Assembly: GCF_023015805.1 (NCBI RefSeq)
Contig: NZ_JALKBA010000005.1
Span: 178,716-242,715, forward strand
Reading direction: 5' to 3'
Source of the DNA: Cellulophaga sp. F20128
Lineage (GTDB): Bacteria > Bacteroidota > Bacteroidia > Flavobacteriales > Flavobacteriaceae
DNA length: 64,000 nt
Each line of letters begins with the position of its first letter. Positions within the stretch are counted from its first letter, which is position 1. The notes under the pieces were generated by a model. It worked only from the letters and a program-made list of their open reading frames with translations, searched no databases and had not been told where the DNA came from. Positions 1 through 8,402 of the stretch are shown here, in pieces. Both the position numbers and the translations under genes were made by a program.

Positions 1-152
1 CAGGGATTTCTGAATTCATCCACATAATAGTTTACTGCCGCTACTATGGCTATGGTAAAGAAGGCAGAAAGTAAACTCGTGTAAAACTTTTTTTCCTCCT
101 TAACTCTTTCTTTTGCCTTAAGGTATCTTTCATCTTTTGTTGAATTGTCCAT
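1..152 (-). CDS. 2TM domain protein (partial, C-terminus off window)
   Basis: The reading frame starts at ATG 152 and stays open to the left edge, so only about 50 residues are visible. They begin MDNSTKDERYLKAKERVKEE and continue with FYTSLLSAFFTIAIVAAVNYY, which is a basic amphipathic lead-in followed by the first membrane helix of the 2TM family (PF13239 type). The same RAKERVEEIKGFYYN-like lead-in occurs at the C-terminus of the kinase just upstream (183-1505), only 30 bases away, so the two are paralogous modules in one operon. In flavobacteria such 2TM genes commonly sit between a LytS kinase and a LytTR regulator; the regulator would lie beyond the left edge. Function of the 2TM module is unknown. 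Confidence 0.8.
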   Translation of the reverse strand, partial: MDNSTKDERYLKAKERVKEEKKFYTSLLSAFFTIAIVAAVNYYVDEFRNP

Positions 153-182
153 TATCTTTCCTTATTTAGTTGATTATATTCA

Positions 183-1505
183 TTAAAACTGGTCATCTTC
201 CATATACTCTTTAATCTTGCGTTTCTCCCAGTTTTTACCCAACAAAGGGTTATACCCAAAAGCCTCCATCCCATGTATGGTTAACCCTAGTCCCCATCCA
301 AAAATTGGAAATATCACCCAAGGAAAATCTGTCGTCTTATAATTTAACCAAATTAAACATGGTATTACAAAACAATATGAAACTAGGTTGTAATAAAATC
401 CCTTGATTTCTTCTACCCTTTCTTTTGCGCGTTGGTAGCGCTTTTCGTCCAAATGAACTTGTTGTGTTTCCATAACTGATACTTGTTTTGTTAGTATTGG
501 CAAATGAACACTAAATTCAATTGCATCTTTATTAATTATTATTTTACGATCTGTTAACATTTGGTAGCGTTGCTGAATATTTTTTAACCCTACACCACTA
601 CTCTTTTTTACTACACTTTTTTCTTGTAAATTATTACTAACCACCAACATATTATTTCTTTCGGCTACCACGATATGTAAGGGTTTACCTGGTGAAACCA
701 CGTTGTGCTTTACTGCATTTTCTAACATTAATTGCAATGACAATGGAATAATCTTTGCTTCAGGATTACTGCTTTGCTCTGGAATATCAAGAACAATACT
801 GTCTTCAAACCTCATTTTAAGCAAACGTATATAGGTTTTTGCAAACTGTAACTCTTCATCTACAGAAACCAAATCCTTATTCTTTTGCTCTAGTACATAA
901 CGATACACCTTAGATAAAGAGGTGGTGAACTTTTGTGCTTGGTGCGGATCTTCTTCAATTAAACTAGTTAACACATTTAAACTGTTAAATAAAAAATGCG
1001 GATCTAGTTGATTCTTTAAGGCGTCGAACTTTGCCGAGGCTGTACCCGCTATAATTTTTTGTTCCTTTATTTTAGAATCTTGTATGTATTTGTAAAAATA
1101 ATAGGCATGCAACGCTAAAGAAACTATAATGGATATAGCTAAGGCGATCATATAGGGACCCATAGTTTCATTTTCAAAGAAATAGCTTATCGAATTACTA
1201 TAGAGCGCCAAGGATATAATTAAGCGTACAAAACCAAAAGCAACAACTGTCAATACCACAGACCCTAGTGCCCCTATCCACAATCGTTTTTTTGGTTCAT
1301 TTTCCCAACTAAACACTGAAGATATGTATTGAAAATAATAGGCATTAACACAACTTAGTGTAAAAGAATACAAAAAACCGATACCGGCAGATTTTAAGGT
1401 ATTCACTAAAGAAAAACCTTCGTTAAAGGTGACTACCACATTAACAACTAGTATCGCTAAAGTTATATAGATGCTTACTTTTAAAATTTTTATGAAACTG
1501 AACAT
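183..1505 (-). CDS. LytS/YehU-type sensor histidine kinase with C-terminal 2TM domain
   Basis: A 440-residue inner-membrane kinase. Several hydrophobic segments lie at about residues 8-28, 41-60, 75-102 and 116-138. The His_kinase domain follows, with the phospho-acceptor in LDPHFLFNSLN (His170), the N-box LENAVKHN (261-268) and a G-box GVGLKN (304-309). After the ATPase domain the protein continues with a second module, about 355-430, containing RAKERVEEIKGFYYN and two more membrane helices: a fused 2TM domain. The neighbouring partial gene encodes a free-standing copy of this module. By family, these kinases phosphorylate a LytTR-type DNA-binding regulator; none is visible here, but it could lie left of the window. 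Signal sensed is unknown. Confidence 0.88.
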   Translation of the reverse strand: MFSFIKILKVSIYITLAILVVNVVVTFNEGFSLVNTLKSAGIGFLYSFTLSCVNAYYFQYISSVFSWENEPKKRLWIGALGSVVLTVVAFGFVRLIISLALYSNSISYFFENETMGPYMIALAISIIVSLALHAYYFYKYIQDSKIKEQKIIAGTASAKFDALKNQLDPHFLFNSLNVLTSLIEEDPHQAQKFTTSLSKVYRYVLEQKNKDLVSVDEELQFAKTYIRLLKMRFEDSIVLDIPEQSSNPEAKIIPLSLQLMLENAVKHNVVSPGKPLHIVVAERNNMLVVSNNLQEKSVVKKSSGVGLKNIQQRYQMLTDRKIIINKDAIEFSVHLPILTKQVSVMETQQVHLDEKRYQRAKERVEEIKGFYYNLVSYCFVIPCLIWLNYKTTDFPWVIFPIFGWGLGLTIHGMEAFGYNPLLGKNWEKRKIKEYMEDDQF

Positions 1506-1726
1506 TTAAATTTGATTTGCCCCTAAATTAGTAAATATTGTTGTTTTAAGCTGAGTACAAATTTGTTGTATTGCCTCCTTTCTACAAAGAATTTTAAACC
1601 CAGTTGTATAAATTGAATGATGAATTGTTAAATACATAGAAACACAGGGAAACACAACCGACAATAACCTAGTCAAAAGTTGACAGCTTCATAATCGTCA
1701 ATTAGTAATTAGCCAAAACAAACCCT

Positions 1727-1734
1727 TATATTTG
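1727..1734 (+). promoter_or_regulatory. Putative -7 element for rluF operon
   Basis: TATATTTG matches the Bacteroidetes -7 consensus TAnnTTTG and lies 24 bases before the rluF ATG. No clear TTG is seen at the -33 position, so only the -7 half is supported. Confidence 0.45.
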
Positions 1735-1758
1735 TTGTCAGGAAAGTGAAATAAAAAG

Positions 1759-2496
1759 ATGAAAGACACACAAGCCACAAGAATTAACAAATACCTCAGT
1801 GAAGTGGGGTATTGCTCACGTAGGGCCGCAGATAAGCTCATAGATCAGGGTAGAGTTACCATAAACGGAAAAGTCCCAGAAATGGGAACCAAAATAACTC
1901 CCGAAGACGAGGTACGGGTAGATGGTAAATTAATTTCCGAATCCAATGAAGAATTTGTTTATTTAATTTTTAACAAACCCATTGGCATCGTCTGTACAAC
2001 AGACACCCGTGTAGAAAAGGATAACATTATTGACTTCATCAAATATCCAAAGCGTATTTTTCCTATAGGGAGATTAGACAAACCAAGTTCAGGCCTTATT
2101 TTTTTAACCAACGATGGCGACATTGTAAATAAAATATTGCGAGCCAGAAATCATCATGAAAAAGAATATATCGTAAAAGTAGATAAAGTTATAACCGATG
2201 ATTTTATTCACCATATGAGCAATGGTATTCCTATTTTAGATACAATTACAAGAAAATGCAAACTTGAACAGTTGGGTAAATACGAGTTTAAAATTATTTT
2301 AACCCAAGGTTTAAATAGGCAAATTAGAAGAATGACCGAGTATTTGGGGTACAATGTTGTTAAACTAGAGCGTATCCGTATTATGAATATTTCGCTAGAT
2401 ATCCCTGTTGGCGAATGGAGATATTTTACGAAAGAAGAATTTAAAGAATTAAACAAACTGATATCTACCTCTTCTAAAACCCATAACAATGAATAA
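1759..2496 (+). CDS. rluF: 23S rRNA pseudouridine synthase, RluF-like
   Basis: A 245-residue protein of the RsuA/RluB/E/F group. An S4 RNA-binding domain spans about residues 8-55 (INKYLSEVGYCSRRAADKLI). The catalytic domain contains the motif GRLDKPSSGLIFLTNDG, with Asp107 as the expected nucleophile, and later LNRQIRRMTEYLGYNVVKL. TRVEKDNIIDFI resembles RluF, which modifies U2604 of 23S rRNA. The ATG is 24 bases after a TATATTTG promoter element. The 3' end overlaps the next gene by 8 bases, so the two are probably translationally coupled. Assignment to RluF rather than RluB/RluE is by overall resemblance. Confidence 0.88.
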   Translation: MKDTQATRINKYLSEVGYCSRRAADKLIDQGRVTINGKVPEMGTKITPEDEVRVDGKLISESNEEFVYLIFNKPIGIVCTTDTRVEKDNIIDFIKYPKRIFPIGRLDKPSSGLIFLTNDGDIVNKILRARNHHEKEYIVKVDKVITDDFIHHMSNGIPILDTITRKCKLEQLGKYEFKIILTQGLNRQIRRMTEYLGYNVVKLERIRIMNISLDIPVGEWRYFTKEEFKELNKLISTSSKTHNNE

Positions 2497-3334
2497 GCTT
2501 TTACAATCTTCCTGTATTTTTCTTGCCCTGTTTGCTTTCACCTTCCAAAATGGTTCTGCACAAACAATTAAGGCAATGACGTATAATATTAAGTACGACA
2601 ATACAAATGATACGGTTAACAATTGGAATGACCGAAAGGAAAAGATGGTTCACTTAATTCAACACTACAATCCGTCATTTCTAGGTATTCAAGAAGGACT
2701 TTACAGACAGGTGAGTTATTTAAACACTGAATTGTCTAAGTACGATTATATTGGTGTGGGTCGGGATGACGGTAAGAAAAAAGGTGAGTTTAGTGCCCTA
2801 TTCTACAATTCCAATGATTTTAATGTATTGCAATCGCACACTTTTTGGCTGTCTACAACTCCAGATAAAATTTCTGTTGGATGGGATGCTTCAATGGAAA
2901 GGATTTGTACCTATGGCCTTTTTCAACATAAAAAAACGAAGGAACAGTTTTGGGTGTTTAACACTCATTTTGATCATATTGGCGACCTTGCACGGAAAAA
3001 TGCCGCCCAACTTATTATTGATAAAATAAAAAGCATAAATACGAAAAACCTTGCTGTTATTCTAATGGGAGACTTTAACTTATCTCCTGAAGCAGAAGCT
3101 ATTGCGACAATAAAAACACATCTTAAGGATAGCTACATCACAAGCACAACCCCACCATATGGTCCTAAAGGTACTTTTAATGGTTTTACAAACAAGCTAA
3201 TGACAGATAGAATAGATTATGTCTTTGTAAGACACTTTTCGGTTGAATCTGTTATTCAGATTGATGATAAAATGGACAACAACAAACACATATCTGATCA
3301 TATACCCGTACTAGTAACCCTTACTAAAGAATAA
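2489..3334 (+). CDS. Secreted endonuclease/exonuclease/phosphatase family protein
   Basis: 281 residues with a Sec signal peptide (hydrophobic about 8-20, cleavage after NGSAQ). The EEP/DNase I-like fold is clear: MTYNIKYDN, GIQEGL with the metal-binding Glu, NTHFDHIGDLARKNAAQ, MGDFNLSP, DRIDYVFV and the terminal SDHIPV carrying the catalytic Asp-His. These enzymes hydrolyse phosphodiester bonds in nucleic acids, phosphoinositides or sphingolipids; the substrate cannot be told from sequence. It overlaps rluF by 8 bases and is followed 4 bases later by the PaiB-like gene, giving a three-gene operon with no obvious functional theme. Confidence 0.85.
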   Translation: MNKLLQSSCIFLALFAFTFQNGSAQTIKAMTYNIKYDNTNDTVNNWNDRKEKMVHLIQHYNPSFLGIQEGLYRQVSYLNTELSKYDYIGVGRDDGKKKGEFSALFYNSNDFNVLQSHTFWLSTTPDKISVGWDASMERICTYGLFQHKKTKEQFWVFNTHFDHIGDLARKNAAQLIIDKIKSINTKNLAVILMGDFNLSPEAEAIATIKTHLKDSYITSTTPPYGPKGTFNGFTNKLMTDRIDYVFVRHFSVESVIQIDDKMDNNKHISDHIPVLVTLTKE

Positions 3335-3338
3335 GACC

Positions 3339-3935
3339 ATGTACATACCACCTTCCTATCAAAATCAGAATTTAGACGAAGTTAAAGACTTTATAAAAAA
3401 TAATAGTTTTGGCATTTTGGTAAATGAAACCAAGGGAATGCCTTGGGCCACTCATATTCCATTAGAGTTAGAGGTTAGGAATAATCAAGAGGTTCTTGTA
3501 GGCCATATTGCAAAGGCAAATCCGCAGTGGCATACTTTTAAAGAGAATCCAAAGGTACTCTGTATTTTTAATGGTCCCCATAGCTATGTATCCTCTTCCT
3601 GGTACAAGGAAGAAGAGGTGCCAACATGGAATTATATTGCAGTACATATTTACGGAAAAATTAAAATTATTGAAGGTGATGCCATACTTAATAGTCTTAC
3701 TAATTTGGTGGATAAGTATGAGGAAGCTTCAGAATGTCCAATTTCAATTTCTAATTTATCAAAAGAAACAATGAGTCAGATAAAAGGTATAGTCGCTTTT
3801 GAAATTGAAATACAAGACATACAAGCCGCATTTAAGCTTTCACAAACGAGAACAGAAGACCATCCTAAAATTATTGAAGAATTAGAACAAAGAGGTACTG
3901 GCAGCAAGGAAATTGCCAAATTAATGAAGAAATAA
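3339..3935 (+). CDS. PaiB-like FMN-binding protein
   Basis: 198 residues with the start MYIPPSYQNQNLDEVKDFI typical of the FMN_bind_2/PaiB family. Further family hallmarks are the central HIAKANPQWHTF, VLCIFNGPHSYVSSSWY and VPTWNYIAVHIYGK blocks. Bacillus PaiB is described as a negative regulator of sporulation and degradative enzymes; most homologues are better viewed as split-barrel flavin-binding proteins of unknown role. It is the last gene of the rluF operon (4-base gap to the previous stop). No terminator is evident downstream. Confidence 0.85.
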   Translation: MYIPPSYQNQNLDEVKDFIKNNSFGILVNETKGMPWATHIPLELEVRNNQEVLVGHIAKANPQWHTFKENPKVLCIFNGPHSYVSSSWYKEEEVPTWNYIAVHIYGKIKIIEGDAILNSLTNLVDKYEEASECPISISNLSKETMSQIKGIVAFEIEIQDIQAAFKLSQTRTEDHPKIIEELEQRGTGSKEIAKLMKK

Positions 3936-4358
3936 AACAATGTAGGGCATGTGTAACCTACTCCTGAAAATTCCACGCTGGCTCCTCGCTTGACGCAAAA
4001 GAGCTTGCACTACCAAAGTTTTTGATTGAAATAGAATTTGAAGTTCACCAACAAAACGATTGGCAAAAACGAATTAAGATAAAGATCTTTAGACGCCTAA
4101 GTTTAAAAAAAATCTTATGCACAACGCCTAATAAAGGCATTATTTACTATTTTTATTACCAACCTTAAAAATTGCAAGGGTAAAGATTTGATCTTTTTTG
4201 GAGTCCATTTCTAGACTACAGCTGAGCATTATATGGTAAAGCGGACCAATTTCGTTATAAAATCATACCTTTTCAACACAGCCGAACTATTTAGGTAAGA
4301 CAAGAAACAAAGCTAAGGTTAAAACGAATCATAGATCAACTTCATGCATTTATAAATT
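3936..4358. other. Gene-free interval with an ATG-less open frame
   Basis: 423 bases between the PaiB-like gene and the APC permease. On the + strand a frame is open from 3968 to 4168 (66 codons, ending TAA). It lacks any ATG and starts just after a TGA; its peptide includes DAKELALPKFLIEIEFEV. I do not recognise it, and it may be chance or a gene remnant. The remainder shows no RNA gene, terminator or clear promoter. Confidence 0.3.
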
Positions 4359-5660
4359 ATGGCAAAACCAGATGAAGGATTAAAAAGGACTGTTGGCACA
4401 CTTGGTTTATCAGCCAATATTATAAACATTATAGTTGGAGCGGGTATTTTTGTATTGCCTGCAATAATTGCTGGGAAGATGGGAACTTCTAGTATTATTT
4501 CCTATGTTTTCTGCGGTATTCTTATTGCACTAGTAGTCTTGTGTTTTGCGGAAGCCGGTTCTAAAGTAAATAATACTGGCGGACCCTACACCTATATAGA
4601 AACTGCCTTTGGTGATTATGCTGGATTTTTAGCAGGTATTTTTGCAATAGGTAGTAATATGATCGCAAGTGCTGCCGTTGCAATTGCATTATTAAATATT
4701 TTAGCAACGATTAATCCTGTTTTTGAATTAACCGGGGTACGGATAGCCTTCCTTTTTATACTCTATCTAACACTAGCCATTATTAACGTATTGGGTGTTA
4801 AGCAAGGAATGCGAATTGTAAAACTCAATACACTTTTAAAATTAAGTCCTTTGCTTATTTTGGTAATCATTGGTTGGAAAGATGTTTCAATTGCGAACCT
4901 GAATATTGAATCCTTTCCATCTATTGATGAGTTAGGAGAATCTTCCTTAATTCTTTTCTTTGCATTTTTAGGCTGTGAAACTGGATTGATCGTAGGTGGC
5001 GAAATTAAAAACCCCAAACAAACTATTCCACGGGCTATTTTTATTAGTATTGGACTTGTAGTTCTTTTATATATGGGTCTTCAAATAGTTTCACAAGGTG
5101 TTTTAGGCAATGAATTAGTCAATTACAAGGCTTCCCCTTTAGCCGAAACCGCTAAAATTGTCCTAGGACCCTTCGGCTACATTCTTATAACCATAGGCGC
5201 TGCTATTTCTATGTTTGGCGTGGTTAGTGGCGATTTATTAAATACGCCGAGAGTTTTATTTGCACTCTCTAGAGATAAAGTTATTCCGATAAAAAAACTA
5301 TCCAACATACATAAAAAATTTACAACACCTTATATTGCCATAATTACCTACAGTATTATTACTTTTATTTTTGCTATTACCGGAAGCTTTGAGCAATTAA
5401 TAATCATTGCAACGAGCACTATTCTTTTGTTGTATTTAGGGGTGGCATTATCGGTAATTAAGTTGCGTAAATCACAAAAATCGGAACCCGGTGAATTTAA
5501 AATTCCAGGAGGTCTAATCGTTCCCATTCTTTCCATACTTATTATTTTTTATTTCTTATCTCACTTGGCTATTGATGAAATAATTGGTGCCATCTTATTT
5601 CTAGCAAGTCTCAGTATTATTTACCTATGCATCCAAATTTTTAAAAAGAAGTCTGTTTAA
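4359..5660 (+). CDS. APC superfamily amino acid permease
   Basis: 433 residues with about twelve hydrophobic helices. The N-terminus carries the APC signature LGLSANIINIIVGAGIFVLP (TM1 with the GAGIF substrate loop), followed by GGPYTYIETAFGDYAGFLAG in TM3. LFFAFLGCETGLIVGGEIKNP in TM6 matches the family's F-x-G-x-E-x-x region. Such transporters import or exchange amino acids at the inner membrane using H+ or substrate gradients; the specific amino acid is not predictable. It stands alone, with gene-free stretches of over 300 bases on both sides. Confidence 0.87.
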   Translation: MAKPDEGLKRTVGTLGLSANIINIIVGAGIFVLPAIIAGKMGTSSIISYVFCGILIALVVLCFAEAGSKVNNTGGPYTYIETAFGDYAGFLAGIFAIGSNMIASAAVAIALLNILATINPVFELTGVRIAFLFILYLTLAIINVLGVKQGMRIVKLNTLLKLSPLLILVIIGWKDVSIANLNIESFPSIDELGESSLILFFAFLGCETGLIVGGEIKNPKQTIPRAIFISIGLVVLLYMGLQIVSQGVLGNELVNYKASPLAETAKIVLGPFGYILITIGAAISMFGVVSGDLLNTPRVLFALSRDKVIPIKKLSNIHKKFTTPYIAIITYSIITFIFAITGSFEQLIIIATSTILLLYLGVALSVIKLRKSQKSEPGEFKIPGGLIVPILSILIIFYFLSHLAIDEIIGAILFLASLSIIYLCIQIFKKKSV

Positions 5661-6021
5661 GTAATCAATTTTAACATACCATAAAAAGCCGTTTATTACC
5701 TTAGAAATTTTTAATAGCTAGGCGAAGTAATAATTAGAGAAACAATTGAATTATTTGTATCTTTCAATACAAATCACCAACTCCTAACAGTTAACTATTG
5801 GAAGATTGCTGGGCAAAACTCTTTAATTCGCCAAGATGAACATCTAATCCAGTAGGAAGTAAACAGCACAAATGGTATTCTTTTTCCACCATTTAGGGAT
5901 TCATTAGGCGTATTTAACCAATAACCCTATACTTTACCCTTAGGAAAAAGGTGAATGCTAAAAATGGACGCTGTAAATTTTATGGAAAAGGCAATAGTAT
6001 TGGCATGATGTAAATTTAAAT
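5661..6021. other. Gene-free interval
   Basis: 361 bases between the permease and the metallophosphoesterase. I see no hairpin with a T-run, no tRNA-like fold and no convincing open frame. The promoter of the next gene presumably lies here but has no clear TAnnTTTG match. Confidence 0.4.
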
Positions 6022-6903
6022 ATGAAAAAAGACACCAATTTGTTTCGCTTTGTACTTGTGTGGACAACTGTAATACTTTCAATTTCTTGTTCAAGCGACG
6101 GTAAGAAAGAAGATTCTCTGGTAGATGTCCTCTTAGAGCCTGTTGTTTTTACTGCAATTGGTGACGTACCTTATGGAGAATGGCAACGCGATTCTATCCT
6201 TAACGTAATTGCTGCACACAACATCAGGGCTAATTCTGAATTTGTAATACATCTAGGAGACATTAAAACAGGGCAAACTGCCTGTACAGATGCTGCTTAT
6301 AAAGACGCAAGTGACATCCTGAAAATGTTCCAGGTACCTACATTCATAGTCCTAGGAGACAATGAGTATAATGACTGTATCAATCCCGACGAAGCTTTTG
6401 CGCTATGGAATTCTTATTTTTTTAAATTTAATACCAATTGGACATTTACTCCTACCATTGCGTACCAGCCTGAACGTCCAGAAAATTTTAGTTGGATACA
6501 GCGTAAAGTTTTATTTCTAGGAATTAATATTGTTGGTAGTTCTGTACACGATGCTCAAGAATGGGAAACAAGGTTAACAGACGATGCCAATTGGGTAAAA
6601 CAACATCTAGAAACAGAAAAAGAGAAAATAAATGCTGTTGTTGTTTTTGGTCATGCCAATATAACAGAGGGAGATCCTACAAAATTTAAACCTTTTACCG
6701 ATGTTTTTAGAAATGCTGCAGCAACTTTTGGCAAGCCCATTCTTTATTTGCAGGGAGATGGACACCTTTGGTTTACCAACAAACCCTGGCCAGAAAAAAA
6801 CATTACACGCGTACAAATAGATGGCGGACACAGAGCAGTAGAAGTTACTGTAGACCCCAACAAAAAAAATCCGTTTAGTTACAATAGAACCTTCTTAGAT
6901 TAA
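6022..6903 (+). CDS. Metallophosphoesterase lipoprotein
   Basis: 293 residues. The N-terminus has a hydrophobic signal and lipobox SISC with Cys23, so the mature protein is predicted to be a lipoprotein. The calcineurin-like core shows TAIGDVPYGEW, VIHLGDIKTG, VLGDNEYND (a variant of the GNH[DE] motif with Asp for His), VVVFGHANI and LQGDGHLWF. These supply most of the two-metal ligands. Substrate is unknown: the family covers phosphomonoesters, diesters and nucleotides. It is a single-gene unit; the following DUF2141 gene begins about 120 bases later. Confidence 0.82.
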   Translation: MKKDTNLFRFVLVWTTVILSISCSSDGKKEDSLVDVLLEPVVFTAIGDVPYGEWQRDSILNVIAAHNIRANSEFVIHLGDIKTGQTACTDAAYKDASDILKMFQVPTFIVLGDNEYNDCINPDEAFALWNSYFFKFNTNWTFTPTIAYQPERPENFSWIQRKVLFLGINIVGSSVHDAQEWETRLTDDANWVKQHLETEKEKINAVVVFGHANITEGDPTKFKPFTDVFRNAAATFGKPILYLQGDGHLWFTNKPWPEKNITRVQIDGGHRAVEVTVDPNKKNPFSYNRTFLD

Positions 6904-7022
6904 ACTATATTAGTAGTACGTTACAATTCGGGTGTAAAAATCTACAATTGAGAAAACTCTATTTCTTTTTCTATGAAAAGCGGCACACCTTTACCCTATT
7001 AAATAACTTAAAAACTAAAAAT

Positions 7023-7451
7023 ATGAGAAATCTAGTAATTTTATTCAGCATGTCTTTCATTGGTTTTTTTACAAATGCACAAACCGTGACGGATTCTATA
7101 CCTAGCTATACCATAACAATTACAATACCGAATGTAGTTAATGACGAAGGATCTATATTGGCTGGCCTTCACAACACTGAAACTTTTATGAAAGGCCCTG
7201 GTGTTCAAAACCTACAAAGTGAAATTAGAGACGGCAAAGTAACTTTAATTTTCAAAAACGTTCCCGCTGGTGAATATGCAATTTTGGCCATGCATGATAA
7301 AAACGATAACAAACAAATGGATATGGAAAACGGAATGCCTCAAGAAGATTATGGCATGACTGGCACACCCAATGCTTTTGGTCCACCTGTTTTTAGCGAT
7401 GCCAAATTCACACTAAAAGATAAAAATCTGGAATTTTTAATTCGGTTTTAG
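7023..7451 (+). CDS. DUF2141 secreted protein
   Basis: 142 residues from ATG 7023, which directly opens a signal peptide (MRNLVILFSMSFIGFFTNAQ). An upstream non-ATG extension to 6948 would spoil the signal and is rejected. The mature part has DUF2141 features: GSILAGLHNTETFM, GKVTLIFKNVPAGEYAILAM, then HDKNDNKQMD and YGMTGTPNAFGPPVF. This is a small all-beta, prealbumin-like domain found in secreted proteins of many proteobacteria and Bacteroidota; no biochemical role is established. A strong terminator follows 20 bases after the stop. Confidence 0.86.
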   Translation: MRNLVILFSMSFIGFFTNAQTVTDSIPSYTITITIPNVVNDEGSILAGLHNTETFMKGPGVQNLQSEIRDGKVTLIFKNVPAGEYAILAMHDKNDNKQMDMENGMPQEDYGMTGTPNAFGPPVFSDAKFTLKDKNLEFLIRF

Positions 7452-7469
7452 ATGGAAGAACTTCAAAAT

Positions 7470-7507
7470 AAAAAAGGGGGATTGACATTGGTCAATCCCC
7501 CTTTTTT
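7470..7507. terminator. Bidirectional intrinsic terminator
   Basis: A perfect 16-base stem (7471-7486 with 7491-7506, loop ATTG) containing GGGGGATTGAC, flanked by A-run and T-run. It separates the convergent DUF2141 and dps genes and can serve both. Confidence 0.92.
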
Positions 7508-7525
7508 ATGAATGGAATAAAATCA

Positions 7526-8005
7526 TTATACTTCTTCTTCTAACCAAGCTTTCATCATCCAGATGGTTTTTTCTTGTTCGGTAATAAAATCACTCATCAA
7601 AGAGTTTGTTCCTTCATCATTGGCATCACCAGAAAGCTCCAATAAATCTCGTTCTATGATCAACAATTCTTTTAAGGAATTTGCGATTAATTGTATGGCC
7701 TCTTTGTCTACTGAAATATCCTTTCCAACGGGTAGTTTGGATACTTTCATATAGTCTTCAAAGGTATGTAAGGGTTTACCCCCTAAAGTAAGTATTCGTT
7801 CTGCAACCATATCTACTTTTACATTTGCATCTGTATATAACTCTTCAAATTTTACGTGTAAATCAAAAAATCCTTTTCCCTTAATATTCCAATGTATACC
7901 TCTTAGGTTTTGGTAATACACCTGAAAACTAGAAAGTAAAATATTTAAATTACTATTTAACGCTTTGGTTTTTTCAATCTCTAACCCTATACTGTTTAAT
8001 TTCAT
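7526..8005 (-). CDS. dps: Dps family DNA-protecting ferritin-like protein
   Basis: 159 residues from ATG 8005; an in-frame ATG at 8029 would add eight residues (MEQKQINI) and cannot be excluded, but homologues usually start near MKLNSIGL. The four-helix bundle is typical of Dps: FQVYYQNLRGIHWNIKG, then FFDLHVKFEELYTDANVKVD and MVAERILTLGG. These provide the His, His, Asp and Glu of the inter-subunit ferroxidase site. Dps dodecamers oxidise Fe(II) with peroxide and protect DNA. OxyR, the usual peroxide regulator, is encoded about 5 kb away (12691), which fits but does not prove control. Transcribed towards the shared terminator at 7470. Confidence 0.88.
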   Translation of the reverse strand: MKLNSIGLEIEKTKALNSNLNILLSSFQVYYQNLRGIHWNIKGKGFFDLHVKFEELYTDANVKVDMVAERILTLGGKPLHTFEDYMKVSKLPVGKDISVDKEAIQLIANSLKELLIIERDLLELSGDANDEGTNSLMSDFITEQEKTIWMMKAWLEEEV

Positions 8006-8032
8006 AATATTTATCTGTTTTTGTTCCATCAA

Positions 8033-8340
8033 ATTTACTCCCTTATCAACTGTTATGGGTCATTTATACATTGAATTATTTTATGTTTTTATAGGTTAAT
8101 CCTATAGCCAAGGGCAGGAATATTCTAAATGAAAAAATTCGCCTGTTATAGGTGCTTACTTTCTGTTTTTTTAAGTTACTTAAAGTATTGAAGTATTTTT
8201 TTTAGTAGATCTGTTAATATACACCGCTACTAACCTTTTAAAATTCACATTTCATCAATAAAAACGGCATAATTTTTGTGAATTATCATTTAACCAGAAA
8301 ATTTTGTTAAAATTTGTGAAAATTATAACAATTAAAACAA
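8033..8340. other. Divergent intergenic region, dps / efflux operon
   Basis: About 310 AT-rich bases between the divergent starts of dps and the efflux operon, before the efflux promoter at 8341. No open frame, RNA gene or strong hairpin is seen. The dps promoter must lie in the left part but has no good TAnnTTTG match. Confidence 0.4.
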
Positions 8341-8370
8341 TTGTGATTAATTAACACTTGGTTACATTTG
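8341..8370 (+). promoter_or_regulatory. Bacteroidetes-type promoter of the efflux operon
   Basis: TTG at 8341-8343, a 19-base spacer, and TACATTTG at 8363-8370 match the -33/-7 consensus exactly. It lies 32 bases before ATG 8403, which supports that ATG over a non-ATG start at 8358 inside the promoter. Confidence 0.75.
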
Positions 8371-8402
8371 AAAACTTAAACCACATCAAACATCAATCAA
8401 AA

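Noticed and set aside
2208..2489. Antisense open frame inside rluF
   Set aside because: Shadow of the coding frame; no start signal or recognisable protein. Other opposite-strand frames within genes were rejected likewise.
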